64,000 bases of DNA from Solirubrobacter pauli (GCF_003633755.1 NZ_RBIL01000001.1:3581426-3645425), one strand, 5' to 3'. Shown: positions 23,984 through 33,014, counted from the stretch's first letter. A program made the numbers and translations. Notes: generated by a model from the letters alone, not told the origin.

Positions 23984-26626
23984 ATGGTCGATGCTGCTGT
24001 GCGTGGGGTGGCCCGTGGTCGGTCACTCGGGGTGGGCCGGCGGACGAGGCTCGCGGCCGGGGTGACGCTGGTGGCGCTGGCCCTGCCGAGCGTGGCGCTC
24101 GCGGACTCGGCGCGGAACGACACCTCGAGGACCGGCGTGCGGGCGGCGGCGCCGCCGCTCGATCCGCTCCCAGCAGCCAGCGCGCGGCGCGGTGCGGACG
24201 TCCCGCACCTGCGCACGCGGACGTCGCGGACCTACGAGGCGCGCGACGGCTCCTACGAGACGCGGCTGTCGCCGGAGTCCATCAACTACCAGGACGACCT
24301 CGACCGCTGGCAACCGATCGACAATCGCCTCCGGATCGACGGGGACGTCGTGCGCAACGGCGCCAACCGGTACGTGTTCACGGCGCCTCGGCGACTCACG
24401 GACAACGCGCAGATCAAGGTCGGTGCGGACAGCTCATGGGTTGCGTTCGCCCCGAGCGGTGCACGTGGCACCGCTCGTGTCGACGGCTCCTCGGTGACGT
24501 ACGCGAACGCATGGCCGGGGGTCGACCTGCGCTACACGGCGACCGGCGACGCAGTGCGAGAGGAGATGGTGGTGCGAGACCGGGCCAGCGCTCGCGACTT
24601 CCATTTCGGTCTCCGCCTGCCCGCCGGCACGGTCGCGCAGGAGGCGGGCGACGGCGTCACCCAGTTGCGCGACGCGACAGGCGCCAAGCGGATGCGGCTG
24701 TCGTCCGCGTGGATGGTCGACGCGGCCGGTGCCCGCGCCCCGGTCACCTCGAAGCTGACGCGTGGGGTCGGGGGCTGGTCGATGCGCATCAGCCCTGACC
24801 GGGGCTGGCTCGCGGCGCACGAGCGCAAGTGGCCGGTGCGGGTCGACCCGACCGTCGTCGTCGGTGAGACGCTCGGCTGCACGATCGCCTGGGACGAGCT
24901 TCGCGAGGACGAGGAGTCCTACTGCGGCGAAGGGCTGGTCGTCGGCGAGGTGTGCCAGGACGTCTGCAAGTACTACCGCACGCTGCTGCGATTCGACCTC
25001 GGCTCGCTGCCTCCTGGGGCGTACATCGAGGCCGCGACGCTCACCGGTGTGGACGACATCGACGAGATCGGCAGGCTCACGAAGGCGTGGACCAACGACG
25101 TGACGTGGGACACGACAGACGGTTCGACGGAGTGGACGTGGCCAACGCTCGGTGGGTACTTCGGCGGGGCGGGCAACGACCAGGTCCCCATCCCGGACCT
25201 GACGCAGCTCACGCGCGACTGGCAGTCGGGGGCGGTCGCCAACCACGGCTTCTTCTTCGCCGAGGCGCTCGCCTCACGACAGGATCCGCTCGTCGAGATC
25301 GACCCCGTCCTGTCGATCCAGTACGCCCAGACCGAAGATCCGGACAGCGCGGCACAGGGCAACTCGCTCGAGGACTACACCGAAGACGCCGGCATCTCCG
25401 CGGCCGAAGCGGCCCGCCGGCTGCAGTTGCAGGACCGCTTCGGCAGCCTCAACGGTGCGATCGAGGACGCCATCGACCCGGCGGACTTCGGCGGGACGTG
25501 GTTCGACGACAACGACGACGGCCGCTTCAAGATCGCCATCAAGACGAACCAGCCGTCGCCCCCGAACGCGAAGATCGAGGACGCGGAGGACCTGCTCGCC
25601 GACCACGACCTCCTGTCCGAGGCCGATTTCGTCGCGGTCGAGTTCAACGAGGCCGAGCTCGACGACGCGCAGGACGACGTCTCAGCTGCGCTCAGCACGC
25701 TCACGGACGCGGGCAAGGTCACGGTTTCGGCGGACGTGGAGCTCAACGGCCTGCTCGTCGAGGAGGCCACGACGATCACCCCGACCGAGCACGGGCAGGT
25801 GACGACCGCGGCAGGCACCGTCGACCCGCCGACGACGATCGTCGCGGTCGACGAGACAGACCTGCGGATGGAGGCCCGCGAGGAGCTCGATCCGTGCGGC
25901 CTCGCACCCAACGGCTGGCTCGCGTGCCCACCACCGCTTCGCGGCGGCATCAACCTCGTCAGCACCGGGCTCGACGGCTGCACGGCGGGCTTCTGGGCCA
26001 AGGACGGCAGTGACGAGTTCATCGTGACGGCGGGCCACTGCCTCGGCTCGGTCGACACGGGCTGGTTCACGATCACGGCTCCGACCCCAGAGGAGGCGTC
26101 GCATCCGGAGCTGCTCGGGCAGACGAGCCGGGTCGAGTGGGCCACGAACGTCAAGAAGGACGTAGGGGCGATCCGGGTCGACGGCTCGGACTTCGAGAAC
26201 AGCGCTCCCGGTTACATCTACGTCACCGCGAACGATGAGTCCAACACGCCGCACAAGGAGAACTTCGAGATCACGAGGGTCGCGCGCAAGCGGCCACCGA
26301 AGGGACGGCGCATGTGCGTCACGCAGGCACCGCCCAACCCGACGGCGAACCGCCACACGGTGTGCGGGACCGTCGTCAACAGCAACTACGAGGCCAAGTA
26401 CGACGGTCACACGGTGTTGCACACGGTCGTCGTCCGGACCTGCAAGCGGAGCGATGAGTCGGACCGTGAGGTCAAGCAGCAGTACGTCGAAGGCGGCAGT
26501 GGCGGCCCGGTGTACCGCAACCACACCGCGTATGGCATCGGCGTCGCCGGGCGGTGGTGCCGGATGGCGTTCGTGTCCGCGGGCCAGCTCCAGACGGACC
26601 TGGACCTGGAGATCCAGACGCGCTGA
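23984..26626 (+). CDS. Secreted S1-family (trypsin-fold) serine protease with large N-terminal region
   Basis: Predicted exported serine protease of 880 residues. The C-terminal domain (about 650-880) has the chymotrypsin-fold triad: His685 in TAGHC, Asp726 in KKDVGAIRV and Ser839 in GGSGGPV, closest in style to actinobacterial streptogrisin-type enzymes. Before it come a signal peptide (LAAGVTLVALALPSVALA), a region of about 240 residues resembling the N-terminal part of wall-associated or polymorphic-toxin proteins (INYQDDLDRWQPIDNRL, ANAWPGVDLRYT), a DNRLRE-like beta domain (RTLLRFDLGSLPPGAYIEAATL; AWTNDVTWDTTDG) and a helical linker. I prefer ATG 23984; GTG 23981 is equally possible, and the frame is open further upstream. 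It sits next to the M14 genes, so secreted proteolysis is a shared theme. Confidence 0.85.
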   Translation: MVDAAVRGVARGRSLGVGRRTRLAAGVTLVALALPSVALADSARNDTSRTGVRAAAPPLDPLPAASARRGADVPHLRTRTSRTYEARDGSYETRLSPESINYQDDLDRWQPIDNRLRIDGDVVRNGANRYVFTAPRRLTDNAQIKVGADSSWVAFAPSGARGTARVDGSSVTYANAWPGVDLRYTATGDAVREEMVVRDRASARDFHFGLRLPAGTVAQEAGDGVTQLRDATGAKRMRLSSAWMVDAAGARAPVTSKLTRGVGGWSMRISPDRGWLAAHERKWPVRVDPTVVVGETLGCTIAWDELREDEESYCGEGLVVGEVCQDVCKYYRTLLRFDLGSLPPGAYIEAATLTGVDDIDEIGRLTKAWTNDVTWDTTDGSTEWTWPTLGGYFGGAGNDQVPIPDLTQLTRDWQSGAVANHGFFFAEALASRQDPLVEIDPVLSIQYAQTEDPDSAAQGNSLEDYTEDAGISAAEAARRLQLQDRFGSLNGAIEDAIDPADFGGTWFDDNDDGRFKIAIKTNQPSPPNAKIEDAEDLLADHDLLSEADFVAVEFNEAELDDAQDDVSAALSTLTDAGKVTVSADVELNGLLVEEATTITPTEHGQVTTAAGTVDPPTTIVAVDETDLRMEAREELDPCGLAPNGWLACPPPLRGGINLVSTGLDGCTAGFWAKDGSDEFIVTAGHCLGSVDTGWFTITAPTPEEASHPELLGQTSRVEWATNVKKDVGAIRVDGSDFENSAPGYIYVTANDESNTPHKENFEITRVARKRPPKGRRMCVTQAPPNPTANRHTVCGTVVNSNYEAKYDGHTVLHTVVVRTCKRSDESDREVKQQYVEGGSGGPVYRNHTAYGIGVAGRWCRMAFVSAGQLQTDLDLEIQTR

Positions 26627-26635
26627 GCCGCGTCG

Positions 26636-27088
26636 TCACAGGCCGGGGCTGAACGCCGAGTACAGCCCCGGCCGGACCGCGCTCGTGACCACCAGCGGCG
26701 GGGACACCAGCACGTCCCCGCCGCGCGTCAGCGGCGGCGCGGCCTCAGGCTGCAGGTAGACGGGCCCCGCCAGCCATTCGCCGGGCCGCACGGGGTCGTC
26801 AAGGGCCTGGATGTAGCGTCCGGCCGCCCAGCCGGGGATGACGACCGTGCCGTGGTCGGCGAGCGCGTACGGGTCCGGGGCGCTCAAGGTGACGCAGTCC
26901 ACGCCGGGGGCGCGGCACGCCTCGATCCGCAGCTCGTGGAGCTGCGCCCGGTCCGAGACCTCCGAGGGGCGGACGGACACCGTCGCTCCCACCGTCGGCG
27001 TGCCGACGAGCGTCGGCTGGTCGACCGCCCCCGCGCTCGCGGGCCATGTGAGGACCGCCACGGTCGTCGCGAGTCCGACGGATCTCAT
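26636..27088 (-). CDS. Small secreted protein, function unknown
   Basis: A 150-residue protein with a signal peptide (SVGLATTVAVLTWPASAGA) followed by DQPTLVGTPTVGATVSV, a segment resembling the first strands of the Ig-like repeats in which G-TP-VG-T recurs. Cys38-type residues in ACRAPGVDCVTL could form a disulfide. No enzyme motif is visible. It ends ten bases from the stop of the convergent protease gene with no hairpin between them. The ATG at 27088 has no Shine-Dalgarno, so a leaderless transcript is possible. I do not recognise a family. Confidence 0.7.
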   Translation of the reverse strand: MRSVGLATTVAVLTWPASAGAVDQPTLVGTPTVGATVSVRPSEVSDRAQLHELRIEACRAPGVDCVTLSAPDPYALADHGTVVIPGWAAGRYIQALDDPVRPGEWLAGPVYLQPEAAPPLTRGGDVLVSPPLVVTSAVRPGLYSAFSPGL

Positions 27089-27102
27089 GCGTCAACTATG
27101 AC

Positions 27103-27124
27103 CGCTCCCCCGCTCGGGGGAGCG
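27103..27124. repeat. Inverted repeat in divergent spacer
   Basis: CGCTCCCCC (27103-27111) and GGGGGAGCG (27116-27124) form a perfect 9-bp hairpin. It lies 15 bases upstream of the small secreted gene on the minus strand, where its -35 region would fall. A regulatory site or a chance GC-rich repeat; undecided. Confidence 0.35.
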
Positions 27125-27291
27125 CGGTCCGCCCCCGTCAACCAGGGCGGACGCACTCGGAGGTCTGCGAGCGATTCTGCAATCGCCTGTCCGTTTTGGG
27201 ACCCGTGCCGCTCTGCGCTGCGTCTCGTGCGTCCCGGGAGTACCCCCAGAACGGGGAGGATCCGGAAGTTCTTGAGGCAATCTTCAGATCA

Positions 27292-27428
27292 GGCAGTACG
27301 CTGCCCAAAGCTCGAAAAGGCCTAAAGCCCTTCGAGCGGGGAACCGATGTAGGTGGAGAGCTCGCCGGGGACATCGCTGAGAGAGGCGATGGGCGAGGCA
27401 CCTTCACTCAATCGACGTACGAGGACAC
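27292..27428 (+). ncRNA. Structured 5' leader of the DMT-family gene, possible riboswitch
   Basis: The 340-base spacer 27089-27428 holds no gene. Its last 140 bases fold readily: GGCAG-tacg-CTGCC (27292-27305), a long hairpin closed by GCTCGAA and TTCGAGC (27310-27337), a short ACC/GGT pairing after GAGCGGGGAACC (27334-27345), and a stem of CTCGCC and GGCGAG (27361-27396) enclosing CATCGC/GCGATG. The segment GAGCGGGGAACC recalls the 3' part of the ydaO (cyclic di-AMP) riboswitch, but the 5' half does not match, so I do not assign a class. A -10-like TACGCT (27297-27302) overlaps the first hairpin; if used, the transcript would begin near 27309. Confidence 0.35.
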
Positions 27429-28298
27429 GTGTCGCTGAATCTGGGCATCCTGCTCGCGCTTGTCTGCGCGATCGCAACGCAGCTGGGCTTTCTCTACAAG
27501 CACAAGGGCGCCAACGAGGCTCCCACGGTTGACATCCGTCATCCGTTCCGTACGGCGAAGCAGCTGTACGCGTGCAAGTGGTTCGCGATCGGCATGGCCA
27601 TCGCGGCGGGCGCGTGGATCTTCCACGTCGCCGCGCTGAAGTTCGCCCCGCTGTCGGTCGTCCAGGCCGTCCTCTCGACCGGCGTGGTGATCCTCGCCGT
27701 CATGGCCGAGCGCATCTTCGGCTTCAAGGTCGGGCTGCGCCAGTGGGTCGGCGTCGCCATGACCGCCCTCGGCCTCGTCCTCCTCGTCATCACGCTGCCG
27801 GCCACGCACGGCGCGCACTCGGCGTACTCGCTCGCCGGCATGATCGCCTTCGAGGGCGCGATGCTGGCCATCGGCGCCGTCCTCATCGGCGGCAAGCGCT
27901 TCGGCGTGCCGGACCACCATCACGGCATCATGCTCGGCGCGGCCGCCGGCGTCCTGTTCGGCGTCTCCGACATCGCCATCAAGGCCCTCACCGGCCTGAG
28001 CGGCATCGGCGCGATCGCCGGCTCGCCGTGGCTGGCCGTGACGATCATGGCCTCGGTCATCGCCTTCTACGCCAGCGCCCGCGGCATGCAGCAGGGCGAG
28101 GCCGTGCCGGTCATCGCCGCCACGTCCACCGCCGCCAACGTGTCCTGCATCCTCGGCGGCATCATCGTCTTCGGCGACCCGATGCCCTCCGACACGGTCG
28201 GCATCTGCGTCCAGGCCTTCGCCTTCGTGCTCGTCGTCGTCGCCGCGATCCTCACGCCGCCGCCGGTCCGCGCCGCGGCCGCCGCCTCCCACGCATAG
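27429..28298 (+). CDS. DMT-superfamily (EamA-like) membrane protein
   Basis: Integral membrane protein of 289 residues with about nine or ten hydrophobic segments, starting at SLNLGILLALVCAIATQLGF. The repeated layout, two halves of four to five helices, fits the drug/metabolite transporter superfamily; LKFAPLSVVQAVLSTGVVI and GEAVPVIAATSTAANVSCIL occupy the places of the paired EamA motifs. Substrate is not deducible. GTG 27429 has AGG only four bases upstream, a poor but usable site. The structured leader suggests control at RNA level. A bidirectional hairpin separates it from pucR. Confidence 0.8.
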   Translation: MSLNLGILLALVCAIATQLGFLYKHKGANEAPTVDIRHPFRTAKQLYACKWFAIGMAIAAGAWIFHVAALKFAPLSVVQAVLSTGVVILAVMAERIFGFKVGLRQWVGVAMTALGLVLLVITLPATHGAHSAYSLAGMIAFEGAMLAIGAVLIGGKRFGVPDHHHGIMLGAAAGVLFGVSDIAIKALTGLSGIGAIAGSPWLAVTIMASVIAFYASARGMQQGEAVPVIAATSTAANVSCILGGIIVFGDPMPSDTVGICVQAFAFVLVVVAAILTPPPVRAAAAASHA

Positions 28299-28350
28299 AA
28301 GGAAGGCGGGACATCCCCGCCGCCCCACCCCGATCATCCGACCTTCTCGA

Positions 28351-28384
28351 GCGCCACCGAGCCCTAGCGGTGGCGCGCTGCGTT
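28351..28384 (+). terminator. Terminator between the DMT gene and pucR
   Basis: A perfect 9-bp stem (GCGCCACCG, 28351-28359, with CGGTGGCGC, 28368-28376), 8-base loop, followed by GCTGCGTTT. Its 3' side abuts the -10 box of pucR, so termination of one gene and initiation of the next overlap here. Confidence 0.65.
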
Positions 28385-28397
28385 TAAGCTCGCGACG
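28385..28397 (+). promoter_or_regulatory. pucR -10 box, leaderless start predicted
   Basis: TAAGCT (28385-28390) ends six bases before the GTG start at 28397. With normal spacing, RNA would begin at the G of the start codon. No Shine-Dalgarno is present, which fits a leaderless mRNA. No clear -35 is visible. Confidence 0.5.
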
Positions 28398-29959
28398 TGC
28401 TGCCCCTGCGGGAACTGCTGCGTGAGCTGGAGCTGGAGGTCGTCGCCGGTGCGACCGGCCTCGACAACCCGCTGCGCTGGGTGCACATCTCCGAGCTGGA
28501 GGACCCGACGCCGTGGCTCTCCGGCGGCGAGCTGCTGCTGACGACCGGGCTCGGCCTGGGGGATGAGCGCCAGCAGCGCGCCTACGTGGAGCGGCTCGCC
28601 GGCCACGGGCTCGCCGGGCTCGGCTTCGGCACGGGCTTCTCGCACGCCGGCGTGCCGGAGGCGCTGCGCGCGGCGGCCGAGGCGCAGGACTTCCCCGTCT
28701 TCGAGGTGCCGTACGCGACGCCGTTCATCGCCATCACCGAGCGCGCCGCGGCGCAGCTCGTGAACGAGCAGTACGCGGTGCTGCGGCGGGCGCTGTCCGC
28801 TCACGAGCGGCTCGAGCAGGTCGTGCTGTCCGAACGTGGTCTGGAGGGCGTGGCGAGCGAGCTCGGCACGATGATCGGCGGACCGGCGCTGATACTCGAC
28901 GCACGGGGTGAGGTGCTCGCCGCACGCGGGCGCGTGGACCCGGCGGGCGTCGTGCGGGAGCTGCGGGAACGGCTCGAGGCGGGCGTCAAGCGCGGCTACG
29001 CGCCCGAAGCCGAGGACTTCCCGGCCGGTGCGCTCGCGCTGCCGGTGTCCCGCTCCGGCGCGGCGCTCCCGGAAGCGTGGCTGGTCGCGGCGCGCGCGAA
29101 CGGGCCGCTGAACGAGCTGGACCGGCTGACGCTGCACCAGGCGGTGACGATCGTGGCGCTGGAGCTGTTGCGCCGGCGCGTCGTCGACGACACCGAGCGC
29201 CGGCTCGCCGGCGACGTGCTGAGCGCGCTCGTCGCGGGTGACCTCGCGGGCGCGGAGCTCGCGCGCCGCCTGGAGCCGTTCGGCGTGCGCGAGCGTGCCG
29301 GCGTGCTCGTGCTCGCGCCGCCGCGGGGCGTCCGCGCGGTCGCCGAGGAGGCGCTCGCGCGCGCCGTGCGCGAGGAGGCCGGCGGCGGGCTCGTGGCCCC
29401 AGCGGGCGCGTTGCTGTGCGCGCTGTTGCCGACGAGCGGCGACGACGAGCTGTTCGCCCTCGCCGGGCGGCTGCTCGCGCGGGTGGAGCAGGAGACGGGC
29501 GCGACGCTGCCCGCGGGCGCGGGGCGCTGCGTGGCGCCCGGCGAGCTGCGACGCGGGTTCCACGAGGCGCGCTGCGCGCTCGAGGCCCGCGCGCTCGCGG
29601 TCGGCGGCAGCGGCTCGGAGAGCGGGATCGCGACCTACCGCGACCTCGGCTCGTTCCAACTGCTCTTGTCGCTCCAGGACGACGACGCGCTGCGCCTGTT
29701 CTGCGACTCGATCCTCGCGCCGATCGAGGACTCCGAGGGGGCGTATGGGGGCGAGCTGATGCGGTCTCTGGAAGCCTTCATCGAGTGCAACGGCCAGTGG
29801 GAACGTGCGGCGAAGGCGCTCTTCTGTCACCGTCACACGCTGCGCTACCGGATCCGGCGCGTAGAGGAGCTGACCGGCAGGTCGCTGGACTCCGCCCGGG
29901 ACCGGATCGACTTCTGGCTCGCGTTGCGCGGCCGCGAATTGATCCAACCTGAGAGGTGA
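28397..29959 (+). CDS. PucR-family transcriptional regulator, likely activator of ald
   Basis: A 520-residue regulator. The N-terminal domain (about 5-125; LRWVHISELEDPTPWLSGGELLLTTG is its signature, here shown by WVHISELEDP) is the purine-catabolism-regulator type; a middle GGDEF-like region follows; the C-terminal helix-turn-helix (about 455-515) has the PucR pattern GQWERAAKALFCHRHTLRYR. It lies six bases upstream of ald with its stop codon beside the ald ribosome-binding site, so both are one transcript. In Bacillus subtilis the PucR-type protein AdeR activates ald, which supports the same role here; that is inference from context. GTG start, apparently leaderless. Confidence 0.85.
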   Translation: MLPLRELLRELELEVVAGATGLDNPLRWVHISELEDPTPWLSGGELLLTTGLGLGDERQQRAYVERLAGHGLAGLGFGTGFSHAGVPEALRAAAEAQDFPVFEVPYATPFIAITERAAAQLVNEQYAVLRRALSAHERLEQVVLSERGLEGVASELGTMIGGPALILDARGEVLAARGRVDPAGVVRELRERLEAGVKRGYAPEAEDFPAGALALPVSRSGAALPEAWLVAARANGPLNELDRLTLHQAVTIVALELLRRRVVDDTERRLAGDVLSALVAGDLAGAELARRLEPFGVRERAGVLVLAPPRGVRAVAEEALARAVREEAGGGLVAPAGALLCALLPTSGDDELFALAGRLLARVEQETGATLPAGAGRCVAPGELRRGFHEARCALEARALAVGGSGSESGIATYRDLGSFQLLLSLQDDDALRLFCDSILAPIEDSEGAYGGELMRSLEAFIECNGQWERAAKALFCHRHTLRYRIRRVEELTGRSLDSARDRIDFWLALRGRELIQPER

Positions 29960-29965
29960 CGAGAG

Positions 29966-31084
29966 ATGAAGGTCGGCTGCCCCACCGAGATCAAGACCGA
30001 CGAGTACCGGGTTGCACTGACGCCCGCCGGCGTACGTGAGCTGGTAGAGCACGGCCACGAGGTCGTCATCCAGGCCGGTGCCGGCGAGGGCTCGGCGATC
30101 ACCGACGCGGAGTACGTCTCGCAGGGCGCGTCGATCCTCCCGGACGCGGCCGCCGTGTTCGAGGCCTCGGACATGATCGTCAAGGTCAAGGAGCCGCAGG
30201 CGGTCGAGGTCGCGATGCTCGAGCCGCGCCACACGCTGTTCACCTACCTGCACCTCGCGCCGGACCCCGAGCTGACGAAGGGGCTCGTCGAGTCGGGCGC
30301 CACGTGCGTCGCCTACGAGACCGTCGAGGACTCGCGCGGGCGGCTGCCGTTGCTGGCGCCGATGAGCGAGGTGGCCGGCAAGATCGCCACGCAGGCGGGC
30401 GCGTTCATGCTCGAGAAGCCGCTCGGCGGCCGCGGCATCCTGCTCGGCGGCGTGCCGGGCGTCGCCGCCGCGAAGGTGATGATCATCGGCGGCGGCGTGG
30501 TCGGCATGAACGCGGCGTTCATCGCGCTCGGGATGGAGGCCACGGTCTACGTCTACGACCGCAACATCGACCGCCTGCGCGAGCTCGACATCGCCTTCGG
30601 CGGCCGCGCGGACACGTGCTACGCGTCGACGCTGGACATCGAGCAGCGGCTGCCCGAGGTCGACCTCGTGATCGGCGCGGTGCTCGTCGCGGGCGCGAAG
30701 GCGCCGTACGTCATCCGCCGCGACCAGCTCGCGCTGATGAAGCCGAGCGCGGTGCTCGTCGACGTGTCGATCGACCAGGGCGGCTGCTTCGAGACGTCGC
30801 GGCCGACGACGCACTCGGACCCCACCTACGAGGTCGACGGCGTCCTGCACTACTGCGTCGCGAACATGCCGGGCGCGGTGCCGATCACGTCCACGCGCGC
30901 GCTGACGAACGCGACGATGCCGTACATCGTCCACGTCGCCGACGCGGGCGTCGAGCGGGCGGCGCGCGAGAACCCGGGGCTGGCGAAGGGCGTCAACGTC
31001 GTCGGTGGCAAGGTCACGTACGCGCCGGTCGCGGAGTCGACGGGGCTGCCGTACGTGGACGCCTTCGAGGCGCTCGCGGCCTAG
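29966..31084 (+). CDS. ald: L-alanine dehydrogenase
   Basis: NAD-dependent enzyme converting L-alanine to pyruvate and ammonia, and back, linking amino-acid nitrogen with central metabolism. All 372 residues align with the family (usual length about 370). Catalytic and substrate residues are in the expected places: Arg15, Lys75 (KVKEP), His96 (YLHLAPD). The Rossmann glycine motif is IIGGGVVGMNAA near residue 174. ATG 29966 has a GAG-rich site just upstream and follows pucR by six bases. A FAD oxidoreductase starts two bases after its stop, so the three genes probably form one operon. Confidence 0.97.
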   Translation: MKVGCPTEIKTDEYRVALTPAGVRELVEHGHEVVIQAGAGEGSAITDAEYVSQGASILPDAAAVFEASDMIVKVKEPQAVEVAMLEPRHTLFTYLHLAPDPELTKGLVESGATCVAYETVEDSRGRLPLLAPMSEVAGKIATQAGAFMLEKPLGGRGILLGGVPGVAAAKVMIIGGGVVGMNAAFIALGMEATVYVYDRNIDRLRELDIAFGGRADTCYASTLDIEQRLPEVDLVIGAVLVAGAKAPYVIRRDQLALMKPSAVLVDVSIDQGGCFETSRPTTHSDPTYEVDGVLHYCVANMPGAVPITSTRALTNATMPYIVHVADAGVERAARENPGLAKGVNVVGGKVTYAPVAESTGLPYVDAFEALAA

Positions 31085-31086
31085 TC

Positions 31087-32568
31087 GTGTACGACGCCGT
31101 CATCGTCGGCGGCGGCCACAACGGGCTGGTGGCGGCGACGCTGCTGGCCCGGGCCGGGCGGTCCGTGGTCGTGCTCGAGCGGCGCGACCACGTGGGCGGC
31201 GCGGCGGTCTCCGAGCGCCCGTGGGCGGGGGTGGACGCGCGGTTGTCGCGCTACTCGTACCTCGTGTCGCTGATGCCGGAGGCGCTGCGCGCGCAGATGG
31301 GGCTGCGCACGGAGATGCGGCGGCGCTCGGTCTCCTCGTACTCGCCGCGCGAGGACGGCACCGGGCTGCTCGTGCGGGTCGGCGAGCCACCCGGGCCGAG
31401 CTGGGCGGCGTTCGAGGCGCTGACGGGGCGGGTCGCCGAGTCGGTGTTCCCGACCCTGACCGAGCCGCTGCCCTCGCGCGCGGACCTCCGCGCGCGCGTG
31501 GGTGACGACGCGGCGTGGGAGGCGCTGTTCGAGCGCCCGCTGGACGGGCTGCTGCGCCGCTTCTTCGAGGACGACTTCGAGCGCGGGATCATCGCGACCG
31601 ACGCGCTGATCGGCACGTTCGCGGAGCTCGACGAGCCGTCGCTGCGGCAGAACCGCTGCTTCGTCTACCACGTGATCGGCAACGGCACCGGGCACTGGGA
31701 CGTGCCCGTCGGCGGGATGGGCGCGCTGACGTCCGAGCTCGCGGAGCTGGCGACGGCGGCCGGCGCGGAGGTGCGGCTCGAATGCGAGGTGACCGGGATC
31801 GATCCCGGCGGCGAGGTGCGCTTCGACGGCGGATCGGTGCGGGGGGAGTGGGTGCTGGCGAACGTGGCGCCCGCGGTGCTCGCGCGGCTGCTGGGTGAGC
31901 CGCCGCCGGACGAGCCGGCGCCGGAGGGCGCGCAGCTGAAGCTCAACATGCTGCTGCAGCGGCTTCCGCGGCTGCTGGACGCGTCGGTCGACCCGCGCGA
32001 GGCGTTCGCGGGGACGTTTCACGTCAACGAGTCGGCCGCGCAGCTGGCGGAGGCGTACGCGAGCGCGGCGCGCGGCGAGGTGCCGTCGCTGCCGCCGTGC
32101 GAGATCTACTGCCACTCGTTGACGGACCCGACGATCCTGGGCCCCGAGCTGCAGGCGTCGGGCGCGCAGACGCTGACGTGCTTCGGGCTGCACATGCCGG
32201 CGCGGCTGTTCGCGCAGGACCATGACCGGGTCAAGGCGGAGGCGGTCGCGGCGACGCTGCGGTCGCTCAACCGCGTCCTCGCCGAGCCGATCGAGGACTG
32301 CCTCTACGTCGCGCCCGACGGCGAGCCGTGCCTGGAGGCCAGGACGCCCGTCGAGCTCGAGGAGGAGCTGGGGCTGCCGGGCGGGAACATCTTCCACCGG
32401 GACCTCGCGTGGCCGTTCGCCGAGGACGACGCGGAAGTCGGCACATGGGGCGTCGAGACCCCGTGGGAGCGCGTGCTGGTCTGCGGCGCGGGCGCGCGAA
32501 GAGGGGGTGGCGTGAGCGGCATTCCTGGGCATAATGCGGCCATGAAGGTCCTCTCAGCGGGGTCCTGA
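31087..32568 (+). CDS. FAD-dependent oxidoreductase, PYROXD2 / phytoene-desaturase-like
   Basis: A flavoprotein of 493 residues. The N-terminus is a dinucleotide-binding fold, [20 protein letters not shown], with [10 protein letters not shown] completing the FAD motif. [15 protein letters not shown] and the C-terminal GHNAAMKVL are typical of the PYROXD2/carotenoid-desaturase-like amine-oxidase group. The reaction is not known for most members. The start is GTG 31087, two bases after the ald stop, because the flavin motif begins at once; the frame is open upstream only as a shadow inside ald. Co-transcription with ald suggests a role in amino-acid or amine oxidation, but this is weak evidence. 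Confidence 0.85.
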   Translation: MYDAVIVGGGHNGLVAATLLARAGRSVVVLERRDHVGGAAVSERPWAGVDARLSRYSYLVSLMPEALRAQMGLRTEMRRRSVSSYSPREDGTGLLVRVGEPPGPSWAAFEALTGRVAESVFPTLTEPLPSRADLRARVGDDAAWEALFERPLDGLLRRFFEDDFERGIIATDALIGTFAELDEPSLRQNRCFVYHVIGNGTGHWDVPVGGMGALTSELAELATAAGAEVRLECEVTGIDPGGEVRFDGGSVRGEWVLANVAPAVLARLLGEPPPDEPAPEGAQLKLNMLLQRLPRLLDASVDPREAFAGTFHVNESAAQLAEAYASAARGEVPSLPPCEIYCHSLTDPTILGPELQASGAQTLTCFGLHMPARLFAQDHDRVKAEAVAATLRSLNRVLAEPIEDCLYVAPDGEPCLEARTPVELEEELGLPGGNIFHRDLAWPFAEDDAEVGTWGVETPWERVLVCGAGARRGGGVSGIPGHNAAMKVLSAGS

Positions 32569-32599
32569 CGCGGTTCGCCGGGTTTGCTGCTACATGCGT

Positions 32600-32618
32600 T
32601 GCTACTATCCAGCGCCGT
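32600..32618 (+). promoter_or_regulatory. rpsL extended -10 promoter
   Basis: TGC-TACTAT at 32600-32608. RNA would start about 32615, four bases before the ATG, and no Shine-Dalgarno precedes rpsL, so the mRNA is nearly leaderless. The same TGCTAnnnT pattern precedes rpoB, fusA and rpmJ. The promoter lies just past the end of the FAD oxidoreductase gene. Confidence 0.5.
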
Positions 32619-33014
32619 ATGCCGACGACGTCCCAGCTGGTCCGGAAGGGCCGCAACCCTAAGACGAAGAAGCTCGCTACCCCTGGCTTGAAGTCCGGTA
32701 AGGGCCGCAAGAAGAAGGTGGCCGCTCCCCAGCGTCGCGGGGTCTGCACGCGCGTCTACACCACCACGCCCAAGAAGCCGAACTCGGCTCTGCGCAAGGT
32801 GGCTCGTGTGCGCCTGACGAACTCGATGGAAGTCACGGTCTACATCCCCGGCGAGGGTCACAACCTGCAGGAGCACTCCGTCGTGCTCGTGCGTGGTGGC
32901 CGCGTCAAGGACCTTCCGGGCGTCCGGTACAAGGTCGTCCGCGGCACGCTCGATGCCGCCGGCGTCTCTGACCGCAAGAAGGCCCGTTCCCAGTACGGAG
33001 TGAAAGCCAAGTAA
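32619..33014 (+). CDS. rpsL: 30S ribosomal protein S12
   Basis: Ribosomal protein uS12 in the decoding centre, 131 residues. [11 protein letters not shown] and [12 protein letters not shown] are unchanged, including the lysines whose mutation gives streptomycin resistance, so sensitivity is expected. Compared with the actinobacterial pattern (LKG-SPQRRG) there is an insertion of about nine residues, [10 protein letters not shown], before PQRRGVCTR; a longer insertion at this place is known in low-GC Gram-positives. The start ATG has no ribosome-binding site (see promoter). It overlaps rpsG by one base (TAATG). Confidence 0.98.
   Translation: MPTTSQLVRKGRNPKTKKLATPGLKSGKGRKKKVAAPQRRGVCTRVYTTTPKKPNSALRKVARVRLTNSMEVTVYIPGEGHNLQEHSVVLVRGGRVKDLPGVRYKVVRGTLDAAGVSDRKKARSQYGVKAK

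Noticed and set aside
27292-27428. A firm call of the ydaO (cyclic di-AMP) riboswitch
   Set aside because: Only the GAGCGGGGAACC part is similar; the 5' conserved segments and the GGGGTGAA partner are not found.
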